This document shows, in pieces, positions 1 through 18,650 of a DNA stretch of 36,431 nt. Each line of letters begins with the position of its first letter. Within the stretch, counting starts at the first letter, position 1. Below the pieces are notes generated by a model, which was given only the letters and a program-made list of their open reading frames with translations, did no database searches and was not told the DNA's origin. Location of the stretch: assembly GCA_036897625.1 (NCBI GenBank), contig JAYMTA010000167.1, forward strand, positions 1-36,431. The letters run 5' to 3'. The stretch is from Pelargonium cotyledonis. Taxonomy: Eukaryota > Streptophyta > Magnoliopsida > Geraniales > Geraniaceae. A program made the position numbers and the translations under genes.

Positions 1-960
1 TTCAGATATGAAGTTGGCTAATCCAAGGGCTAAAAATCAACTGCAACTTTTGTATTAATTAAAATATATATTACAGGGTTAGTTTTGTCATTTCACAATA
101 TTACTATAACTTTAATACCAAATTTTACCAAACACAACTCCTTTTCACACATCATTTTACAATCTAATTTTAACAAACATAACCAAAATCTTCTACAAGC
201 TCTCTCTCTTCCTTTTACCTCCTATAGACATTTGTAAAAGTTGTGGTAGAGTTACCAAACGAAGCCTAGAGCATCTACAATTTGCTAATTTATTTATTAT
301 TATAATCTATGTATCATTTCCTAAGTAATGGTAGGTAAAACATGGGGTTGGTACTCACATTAGCGGTTAGTTAGTGCTTGTTAACATGTAAAAGCTGCAT
401 TACATAATTTTTGGGAAAGTAACATGCATGTGTATTAAAAAAAAAAAGATTTGCTCTTTACATTACATGTGTGTTAGGAACATAATTGTGAATGGTAGGA
501 AACAGGGCCCATGGTTATAATGGGCCCAATTCGGAGTTGTTGACGCAATAGACCCAAAGGTTGGGACTTTAATTGTGGGGTTGTGTGGAGGGCCCATTAG
601 TCTTCCCAATAAGAATTTTATATTATAAATTTTCAAACCATTTTAGAGTTTTTTTACAGGTATTAAAAAAAAATTAAATGACTTTCTTATTTTTAAATAA
701 AACAAAAAACTCTCTATTGCTAGACAACTATTTTTCACGTAGAAGTCAATACGACAAATAACATTATAAAAAAATTACGTGCATATATGTGATAAAGATA
801 AAATAAAAAATAACATTTATTTTAATACAAGGTCTAGTTTAAAATAAACCTATTCAAGCCAAGTCAAGTCAAATCAAAAGGAAGACAAGCATATTACTAT
901 TATTAATTATAACAAATAGAGTAATAATGCTGTAGATAAAGATACAAATAATTAGATGAT
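1..960. other. AT-rich intergenic region
   Basis: No coding region, RNA gene or complete mobile element is supported here. The stretch is AT-rich, with poly-A/T runs. Around 240-262 it carries a motif that reads, on the minus strand, as a 'cgtttggtaac' end of the kind often seen at plant hAT-type MITE termini; no partner end is visible, so the other end would lie upstream of the window. The part from about 960 to 1230 is probably the 3'UTR of the minus-strand gene that follows. Confidence 0.5.
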
Positions 961-1230
961 TTGTCATTTAAGATTCGTTTAACCGATTAAGATTGTTTGT
1001 ACCGCACGAATGATTCATATTATATTGTACCAAACCCACCGGCCGACCGGCCACACACAACCTAACCACGACTTTCGCCGCCGACACCGACAGACATCGG
1101 GCTACGAAGTCGGATTCTTTTTCTCTATCTCTTTTTTTCTTTTCTTTTCTTTTTTTGGGAGAAAGAATTGAATTTTGCAAATGGAAATTACAAGGTTAAG
1201 AAAAGTAGAAGCAGAGGATTGAATTGTGGT

Positions 1231-1719
1231 CTAGATCTTTCGGAGCTTATCGGCTTTGATCACCGGATTGGCCTTGGCGATCGCCTCCCGCTCCCTGCTC
1301 TTGAAATCGAAGGTGCAATCGTGCTTCTCCGCGTACCGGTGCGTCCCGCAAAACGTCATCCCACACCTGCACTTGAACCCCGTCAGCCCCACGCGCCTCC
1401 TGCACGCCGTGCATCTGTTCGGCTGCGCCACAACACCCTCACCCTTCTCCTCCGCCTCCGTCCGAGTCTCTATTTGAGTCTTCTCCTCGGCTTTGGTTTC
1501 CGGAGTTTGCAGAGCCGCCGGAGTAGGAGACGAGACGGAAACGGACGGCGAGGGAGCTAGGGTTTGGTTGAGAGCGAGCTTCGCAGAAGAGGATTGTTGA
1601 TCCTTGAGCTGCAAGTCACGGTAACATTTGGAACATAGGTTTAGCGTGGCCGGACTTCCGAAGAAGCCACAGTTGTTGGCGCATAGCTGCGGCGCTTGGC
1701 ACCTGTGCTCTTCTGCCAT
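1231..1719 (-). CDS. A20/AN1 zinc-finger stress-associated protein (SAP)
   Basis: A 162-residue protein from an intronless CDS, the normal size and structure for plant stress-associated proteins. An A20 zinc finger lies at the N-terminus (C13, C17, C29, C32; spacing Cx3Cx11CxxC). A low-complexity linker rich in Ser, Pro, Thr and Glu spans about residues 42-98. A C-terminal AN1 finger follows, with ligands C103, C106, C117, C119, C124, H127, H133 and C135. In this family A20 binds ubiquitin and some members act as E3 ligases or redox-linked regulators of abiotic stress responses; that role is known for the family and not shown here. The start is the first ATG of the frame, with A at -3 and G at +4. 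The protein ends in the basic tail usual for the family. A 5'UTR intron is likely just upstream (separate entry). The family assignment is secure; the particular SAP number cannot be given. Confidence 0.96.
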   Translation of the reverse strand: MAEEHRCQAPQLCANNCGFFGSPATLNLCSKCYRDLQLKDQQSSSAKLALNQTLAPSPSVSVSSPTPAALQTPETKAEEKTQIETRTEAEEKGEGVVAQPNRCTACRRRVGLTGFKCRCGMTFCGTHRYAEKHDCTFDFKSREREAIAKANPVIKADKLRKI

Positions 1720-1761
1720 TTTCTTTTTTCCAAAATTTCAATCTGTTTCGAGTTTAGAGAT

Positions 1762-1854
1762 CTGCAGAGAATATATGATACATGAATTAGTAGAAAGAAA
1801 TTTATAAGAACATAATATATAGCTCGAGGTTGATGATTCAACAATGAACCATAC
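1762..1854 (-). other. probable 5'UTR intron of the SAP gene
   Basis: On the minus strand a good donor (CAG|GTATGG, intron starting at 1854) and acceptor (CTCTGCAG|AT, intron ending at 1762) enclose 93 bases. A branch-point-like CTACTAAT and a T-rich tract lie before the acceptor. The acceptor is about 42 bases upstream of the ATG. Plant SAP genes often have a leader intron and an intronless CDS. The intron is inferred from splice signals only; a spliced transcript would confirm it. Confidence 0.55.
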
Positions 1855-1925
1855 CTGACCTGGGGTTGGGGAAAGAGAGAAAAAAAGGGAAGGAATCAAA
1901 GCAGCTCCAACTCTAGAAATGAATC

Positions 1926-1971
1926 AAAGCAAAGGCAAGGGAAGGCAAGGCCAGGCCAAGCCAAGCCAAGC
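1926..1971. repeat. GGCAAGG/CCAAG short tandem low-complexity tract
   Basis: Imperfect 5-6 base units (caagg, ccaag) run in tandem for about 46 bases. The tract lies in what is probably the 5' leader or core promoter of the SAP gene, upstream of its inferred leader intron. On the minus strand it reads as CTTGG/CCTTG units. Confidence 0.6.
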
Positions 1972-2477
1972 TTTTTTTCCGATTCCAAGCACCTTGTGTT
2001 AATCTCTATCCCCTGTCTCTACCAACCTATTTCCTTTTATTTTTGTCACAAAATTAAACGCCCTTGGTCTCACGCGCTATATTAAAACCAACGGTTGTGA
2101 AATACGCCTATTTCCTTGCCAGTCTCAATCTTCTTGAAGCCGTTTCAAGTACGTTGTCATTCATCGATTTTAGTGGTGGTTTATCATGGTAAATGTGTAG
2201 ACGCCTATTTTGACCTGTTGTTGTTGGAGCAACTAAGATTAGGTATGGTTCAATGGAAGTTTAAAATTGACCTGGAATGGTACAAAAAAATTTAAAAAAA
2301 TAAAAAAATATGAGACAAAAATTCAACTCAAACATGACGCTTATTTTGGCAGTGAAAACGGAAAAGAGATCTACAATCATTAAGAATAAAAATAGTTATT
2401 AGGTTCTTCATGGCATCAACCAATTAAGGCAAAATGTCTTAGAATACTGGTACTTGAGAAAGCCAAGAAATGCGACT
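1972..2477. other. promoter region of the SAP gene and 3' flank of the methyltransferase gene
   Basis: No gene is seen. For the minus-strand SAP gene this is the upstream region. T-rich and AT-rich stretches near 2035-2090 could hold its core promoter, but no single TATA box stands out. The part next to 2478 should contain the 3'UTR and polyadenylation site of a different minus-strand gene, the methyltransferase. Confidence 0.4.
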
Positions 2478-5306
2478 TTAATGTACTGCACCAACGATAT
2501 AAGCATTCCAAGCATCATGTTGTTGAAAGCTTTTGACTTCTTCGTATTTTAAGTCTTGTGCAATGCCAAATCCCTCGGTACTTCTGTTTTCGTCAGTATC
2601 TGGCATTTGCCGGAGCCAGAAATGAACAGATTCGAACCCGGCTTCCTCTAAGCAGTCTTTAATTTCGGGTAATGACCACCTGGATATGCGAGGAATCGCC
2701 TTGATTAATATCTTTTTCCAAAACTCATTTAAAGCCAATCATAACTAAATAGCAGAGGGAATACAAACAACTTACAGCCTCCAGCTGTATGAAAATGCAT
2801 GCCGGATTTTTTTCTGCTGCTTTCGGAGATGAAAGTGGAGGCTAATCCTTGTTTTGCGCTCAATGATGTCAAACTCAGCTTGTTCCCAAATATACTGCAC
2901 ATGTTGACAACATAGTTAACAACAATACAAGAAAGATGGGTTGCATATCTAGCTCATGCTCGTTACCCGATGCATATCAGCGTTGCGTAAAATATTTGGA
3001 TCTTCAATCCAAAGTGTAGGAAGAAGATAAAAGACCCTTTCATAGAAGGGCATTGTGAAAGACTCATCTCATACGTGTGTATTTGTAGCTAGAACTTAAA
3101 TGACATTTAATCATAACAATTTAAATGTATAATTAAACATTAGAATATCGAAATGAAACAGGTGATCAAGTTAAGCCACGGTTTTTCTACTGAGCAAGCT
3201 GCTTTCATGAAAGATACAAAATATTGTTGCCATGCCTATACGAGTATCTCATGCATTTATTAAATGCTTGACACAAATTTCATTTGACGTTTATTTATAG
3301 AATCAGTGAAGTCTTCTGGAGGAATGCTAATGGATCTGCCACTAATTAAAAAGGTTTAGATCCCTTCCAGACATGATTATGCATTGATATAAAATGAGAT
3401 ATATGTATATGATCCACAAACTCATTGTGTAAATGCTCTAGCAGTTGTTTGAAGAATATACCATAAAATTAGCAAATCGTCTCTGAAGCCTTAGCTTTTG
3501 CTCTGATGATGTACCACCATATAAATCCATCACAAATATACCGCCTTTCTTAGATAAAGAATCACGAACATGCTTGAAATACAAAAGTAGGTCTGCTCGT
3601 TTATGGAGACAGCAACAGCTGTAGTTAAAAGCACACACAATGTCTCTTGCAGGGAGAGGAAGGTTCTTTTTCGAGTTCTTATCATCAGCTGAATAAGTAG
3701 AGCTTGTTTGTGCATTAGGTTCTGCACCAGTGTCCACCAAATCATCTTTGCTCTCTTTCAGTGTGATGTTTCTCACCAGCTCTTGTGGTTCAAAATTGAT
3801 TAGTTTGGCTTCATTAGGTTCCAAGACGTTCCCATGAAAAAGAGATATTCTAGAATACCCATCAGCTCCAATTTTATTTATATTGTTCTCCATGCACCAA
3901 TTTAATGCCTCAAGATCCAAATCTAATCCTATTGCAGTTCTTCTTGGATCACTGCGGAGCCATTCTGCACTGTAAAGCCCAAAAGTAGTGTTAGGTTTTG
4001 CTCTGCATTTGGTAGCACAATTGGATAGCAGTATATGATTATTGGCTTAACAAGCAGTTTCTAAGCACTAACTGAAGACAAATCTTGAATTGAACTCAAA
4101 AGAATCTAACACTTGGCAGTAGTAGCCATCATGCCAACTATGCTTAGAATTTGGAGCTGCTAAGAGTACTATAGATCTAACATTAAAACCCAAAGCTCTA
4201 CTAATTTAAGTAAGGTACTATTCCTTGGCTACGTCTTTCAGTAAATTAAAAAGGTAGCGACTTGAATACATAAACATGAACATCAATGCACATTGTCTAG
4301 ATTCTGACCAGGCTATAGATCCTGAGATTTTCCCTATATATCAAGCAATGTTATCTATGAGTCATAACTCAGTTAACAAATGTCGTCTGAGGTAAAACTC
4401 ATGGCTACAATAAGCTAGAATCCAGACACCACTAGCCATATGTTCTGGATCGCAAAAGCATGAGTTAGAAAGACAGAAGCGATGTAGAATGCCAATTCAC
4501 CACCCACTTAACACAAATAAATAGGAAGTTTCAATCATAAACTAGTTTCCCTTTTCAAGTTTTCGCATAATTTAAGGTCGCTGCACATGAAACAAAAACC
4601 TCAAACACAGTGAACCAAACTGCCCTGATCATACACAGCACACTGCAATGAACTAAAATTCAAAACAAGCACCCTAGCCAATTTAATTATCAATCCTTTT
4701 ACAGGACACAGCAATGAACTAACTTATTAAGTAAAATGGTCATTAACAAAAAAAAAATGTTACAAAAGGCAATGCAAGAGTACCTGAGAAGAGCAGTTCC
4801 ACAGAAATCTTCTTGGAAATGGAGAGGCATCCTCCCACCTACATACATCAAGAAGAACTTCTGCAGATAGCTTATGTCCCCTTTTGGAGACTGCATTTTA
4901 ACATAATAGTCACGAACCCCACCATAGAGAAAACAAAACCCAGATAGAAAAATTGAAGATTTCATACAAAATATAGTATAAAAATTGAAGCTTTATTATA
5001 TTCCCTCATTTTCTCAGCAACCAAACATGATATCATGAAATGGGTAAAGCCGACCTGAACAGATTGTTGATAGAGCTGAAACTTAGAGGGAGTGTCAGCT
5101 GAAGGCTTGGAATCGCTTCCCTCCTCTTCTTGTCCATGGTCTTCTGCTTCTGCTTCTTCTTCAATGGCTTTTTCATCTTCTTCGTCTTCGTAGGCAGAAG
5201 AGGCCAAACTAGTTTGATTGCTGTAATCATCAGCATCTCCACCCTCTCTATAGTAAGAGGCTTCCCTGCGCGGTTGGTGTCTCTGTTTCTTCTCTCGCTT
5301 CCCCAT
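2478..5306 (-). CDS. SAM-dependent methyltransferase superfamily protein, substrate unknown
   Basis: Five exons (5306-5055, 4890-4784, 3969-3462, 2894-2776, 2679-2478) join in frame at GT-AG sites to 395 residues. Residues 1-84 are a charged, acidic, disordered-looking leader with long Glu/Asp runs. The methyltransferase core follows: a motif I-like loop, D112-F-C-G-T-A, replaces the usual ExGxG, then motif II at GLDLD (134-138). A polar, poorly conserved-looking insert follows. Next comes the segment with AFNYSCCCLHKR and a predicted strand ending in FVMDLYGG. The C-terminal part contains the WSLPEIKDCLEEAGF motif (the usual 'E/L...AGF' late strand-helix of class I enzymes) and ends AWNAYIVGAVH. 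Related plant and bacterial proteins are annotated only as class I SAM-dependent methyltransferases, so no substrate is proposed. No transit peptide is obvious. The start ATG fits the end of the leader, with a TATA box about 65 bases upstream. Confidence 0.88.
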
Positions 5307-5370
5307 TTTTTTTTCCTCCCTTTCGTACCGCCGTCGCTACCAGGTAACGTCACGGTAAAGCACAGTTTAG

Positions 5371-5378
5371 TATTTATA
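5371..5378 (-). promoter_or_regulatory. TATA box of the methyltransferase gene (candidate)
   Basis: On the minus strand this reads TATAAATA. It lies 65 bases upstream of the ATG at 5306, so transcription would start roughly 35-40 bases before the ATG. The call rests only on motif and position. Confidence 0.4.
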
Positions 5379-5475
5379 TTATTTTGGGTGAATTATGTAT
5401 TTATTAATTTTTCTGATTTTTAATAAAATATTCACAATGTATGCAAGTGGACTGAACTAATCTATGTAAATATTA

Positions 5476-5594
5476 GCAACCACTCATGGGCCAAGTGGTA
5501 ATGTCTCGGGTTCGGGTCAGCATAGACCTATTGATATCCTAGTTTGCAATTAATTCGATAAGATATGTGTGGGGTATTGTAAAAAAAATTCCAA
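5476..5594 (+). mobile_element. SINE retrotransposon, about 119 bp, with 10-bp target-site duplication
   Basis: The element is bracketed by perfect 10-bp direct repeats, GTAAATATTA at 5466-5475 and 5595-5604. Inside are RNA polymerase III promoter-like boxes: an A-box-like TGGGCCAAGTGG (5487-5498) and a B-box-like GGTTCGGGTC (5509-5518). The 3' end is A-rich (ATTGTAAAAAAAATT). Head, body, tail and target duplications together match a tRNA-derived SINE. The A-to-B spacing is shorter than in a tRNA. It sits in the shared upstream region of the methyltransferase and VPS4 genes. Confidence 0.75.
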
Positions 5595-5604
5595 GTAAAT
5601 ATTA

Positions 5605-6638
5605 AACCCAAATAAATTGAGTTGAATTTTTTTATTCTAAATCAAATTAACGAAAATGTCACCGCATTAAAATTTTACTCCATTGAAACTGAAATAGACA
5701 ATTACCAATGAAGAGGCAAAATGCACGAAATCGAGACCACCTTTTGAGCATCCGACTCAAAAGACAACCGCCTCCCATAATTTTCCACAAACAACCACTA
5801 CCTGCAACCTGCAATGCAAAAACCTCTGCCATTTGTGCGTCCACATTTCCCTGTCAAGAACATCAACCTCCACCCTAGCATAGGTCGTCTAGCTCCCGCA
5901 CAACCTAATGGTCCACCAATCAATTTAAATTTTCAAAAAAAATTAAAAGTTGAACTTTTATCTAAATATCTATTTTCCAAACAAAACATTTGACATCTTT
6001 CATTTTATTTATATAAATAACTCAAACACGCACTTAGTAGTATAAGAGTTTGTTTGGTAACACTTTTTGACCTCCAAAAATTCTTACACATCAAATAAAA
6101 TAGAGTCACATAAGCAAATGACAAAGACAAAAAATAAACTTTACCTAACTTTTAGATGACTTGTATAATGATGATGAATGAGAAACAGAAAAAGAATAAT
6201 TAAACTATTTTTTTATTTTTATAATTATGTACGTCTTAATCATTTCAAAAAGTATTATTTATATATTTTGATTTAAAAATATTTCTATAGGGCGATAGAG
6301 GGAATTTCCAAGCTTGGAAGAAATGCAGGGGTACTCCCACCCAGCATCAGCAGCGGAGAGGGTGCGTACGTACGCCGCCACCATATCTACCCCAATCCAA
6401 ACTAAAAATCCTTCAAACTTATGATCCATCCAAACACGTCCTCTGACAATTTATATTCTGCTACCTTTCTTCTTCCCCTTTCCTTCCATCGATCAAATCT
6501 CTCTGTTTCTCATCCAGATATTCCTACTCCACCTCCAATCATTTTCGCGTTGTTTCCGAGAATTTTGGGCTGAGCTAGTCTAGGGCTTTGCTTTTGGTCT
6601 CCTTTACGTTCTTGAGAATTTTGTTTACAAAAATTCAT
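5605..6638. other. divergent promoter region between methyltransferase and VPS4 genes
   Basis: No coding region is supported. The stretch is AT-rich up to about 6290, with a 'tttgtttggtaacac' motif near 6051 that resembles plant MITE ends but has no visible partner. From about 6300 the sequence becomes richer in C and T (CCACCTCC, CTTCTTCCCC), which is typical of a plant 5'UTR. This is probably the leader of the VPS4 gene. Confidence 0.45.
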
Positions 6639-6675
6639 ATGCGATTGGTTGTTGGAGCCCGATCCAGAAGAAGAT

Positions 6676-6683
<8 letters not shown>
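6639..6683 (+). promoter_or_regulatory. upstream ORF overlapping the VPS4 start codon
   Basis: An ATG at 6639 opens a 14-codon frame (MRLVVGARSRRRYV) that stops at TAG 6681-6683. The frame runs across the main ATG at 6676 in another frame. The uORF start has a weak context (C at -3) and the main ATG has G at -3, so leaky scanning could still reach the main start. It matters only if the transcript includes 6639 and no leader intron removes it; no convincing acceptor is visible between 6639 and 6676. Confidence 0.5.
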
Positions 6684-10315
<3,632 letters not shown>

Positions 10316-10877
10316 TTTGTATTCACAGTATCATGTTCCATTGATTCACACCAGTGAGTGCAATTATATGATTTGTACTTGATTGGTCACTGCCGGATCC
10401 CATTGAATCATATCTTTTTTTTTTCTTTCTAATTTAAGCCGGAGATCAAATTGGGAAGGTGACTTGACTTCCCTTTTCTATGTATTCAGAAGGAAATACT
10501 GAAGTGTGATACTTCTTCAATTGTTTGTTTCGATGTGTATAAAGAACAGTTTCGAATATGATGCCTATTTGATGTCAAGTTTCCTACGTTGAAGTTCTTA
10601 AATAATTGAATTTTGATTGTTTCATTATCCAGCAATCATTGAGGTACATTCCCTCATAAACATAATGGGAAATAAAGAGGACGACTTGTTCCATTCGATT
10701 CGCGACATAGAAAAGTTATTTTAAGATTCCAAGACATGGTCAAAAGCATTTTTCTATGTACATAAATGGCATATTGACAAATAGTTTTAGCTAACATTGC
10801 TTATAATTCTAATTCTAATTCGAATTCGAAAAATTTTCAACAGCCGGCTGATCGATACAAGTAGAGAAAACGTGCAA
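10316..10877. other. 3' flank of VPS4 and upstream region of the first subtilase gene
   Basis: No gene is seen. The first part should be the VPS4 3'UTR. Near 10803-10830 there is a short (attcta)n run followed by the palindrome TTCGAATTCGAA. No complete mobile element could be defined. Confidence 0.4.
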
Positions 10878-10886
10878 TATATAAAA
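10878..10886 (+). promoter_or_regulatory. TATA box of the first subtilase gene (candidate)
   Basis: TATATAAAA lies about 160 bases upstream of the chosen ATG at 11042. With initiation about 30 bases downstream, the leader would be roughly 130 bases and would contain two upstream ATGs (10929 and 10949; see separate entry and finding). The call rests on motif and position only. Confidence 0.45.
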
Positions 10887-10928
10887 GTTTGTCTCTCAAC
10901 TTACTTGATAAGAAACTTGCGTAATCTA

Positions 10929-10985
10929 ATGATAACTAAAGTCAAATCATGCCGGCATGTGATGCCATTTGGTTTGTGCTATTAG
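10929..10985 (+). promoter_or_regulatory. upstream ORF in the leader of the first subtilase gene
   Basis: An ATG at 10929 opens an 18-codon frame that stops at TAG 10983-10985, before the main ATG at 11042. It overlaps a second upstream ATG at 10949, which is in frame with the main ORF and open all the way to it. If transcription starts near 10910, ribosomes would meet both before the signal-peptide ATG. Only the sequence supports this; the transcript start is not known. Confidence 0.35.
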
Positions 10986-11041
10986 AAAAACATGTGCCCT
11001 CTTTTGAACATCATCATTCTGTTTCTGATAGTTCAGAAACC

Positions 11042-14141
<3,100 letters not shown>

Positions 14142-14681
14142 AACCCATTTTTTACCCACTTGTGTTTCAGATTTCAAGTCCAGAATGTATTGTTATTAAA
14201 TCATCCAAAACTATGAGAGGTTTCAATGTATTTCAACTCCAAAATGCTGATATATTGGGCAATTAGCAAATCTTATAGAAGCTGATTAATTAGGCACCTT
14301 TATTAGCTTCACAAATATATAGACAATCAACTCTAATTGAAAGTGTGATGGAATGAGATGAGATAATTCTGATATACTGTGTATGAACAGTAAAAAGTCA
14401 TTGCAAGAACAACAAAAAAGAAAGTGCACCTAATTTAGAAGTCATTAAATTTGGCCATTTGGGTTTTGATTGAAGGGGCAGTTGGAAATTTGAAAGCATC
14501 AACTTCAGTGACCAAAAGTTTAGTTCATTAATGAAATAATGTACCACTCAAGAAAAGTACATGCTTGTTTTTTATTTTTATTTTTATGATATCTAATTTG
14601 GAACTATTTGTCCCCTTTTTCAGATCATCACTTCTTCAATTGCATTAAACTTGCTTATTTGGGCATTTCAATAAACAAAAC
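14142..14681. other. spacer between the tandem subtilase genes
   Basis: It holds the 3' flank of copy 1 and the promoter of copy 2 in only 540 bases. No gene or mobile element is seen. A T/A-rich stretch at about 14566-14590 could be part of the promoter, but no clear TATA box was found. Confidence 0.45.
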
Positions 14682-18049
<3,368 letters not shown>

Positions 18050-18650
18050 TGTGTATCAGATTTCAAGTTCACTGTTATTGGATTGTTGAACATTATTATT
18101 GTGATCTTGCCTTCATTTTTGCCATTAGATTACACTAATAAATCACTGATATTGCAATCAATTCAAAAGGATTTTTTTGAAGAATATAAATGGTAAACAA
18201 AAAAAAGAAACTGACTTTAGTAGAAATTAGCTTTCCTTTTGCGTAACCGAAGACCAACCCGTACACCTACGAAAAGAGACTTGACCGTTGATGGGAATTA
18301 TATCATTTTCTTCATCTTCTACCTCAAACCAGTGACCTAGGGTTTAACTATTTTACCAAAAAAAAAAAATGTCACTTTTTTCTTTTCCGCTTTACAATTA
18401 GCCAACCCTTGTTGTTTATTTGTCAACCGCCTATTTCTTGCTCCTCAATTTTGGGGTTTTCAGAAGACAGCTCTTTGTTCTCCTCGGTACTGGGTTTTGG
18501 GTTTTCCTGCGTTCGAAATTGTTCAATTCTTTTCTTTGATCAGTTTGTTTTTTTGGGTTCTTATAAAAGCTATGTATGTCTCTGCATAGGTTTTTGTAGA
18601 ACAATTTGTATAATAAGCTGTGTTGGTGCTGAGATACAAGAAAAAAAGAG
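18050..18650. other. 3' flank of subtilase copy 2 and promoter/5'UTR of HIRA
   Basis: No gene is seen. From about 18400 the sequence is T-rich and pyrimidine-rich, as in plant leaders, and runs into the HIRA start at 18651. A 10-base A run lies near 18358-18369. Confidence 0.45.

Noticed and set aside
1..262. hAT-type MITE at the window start
   Set aside because: Only one end-like motif (cgtttggtaac on the minus strand) is seen; no inverted partner or duplication is inside the window, so the call is not supported.
1168..1560. 130-codon plus-strand open frame opposite the SAP gene
   Set aside because: Its peptide is Arg/Leu/Pro-rich and antisense to a well-conserved zinc-finger CDS; it arises from the GC-rich composition.
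5130..5423. 97-codon plus-strand open frame rich in Phe
   Set aside because: It is the antisense of the acidic Glu/Asp-rich leader of the methyltransferase, since GAA/GAG read backwards gives Phe/Leu/Ser codons.
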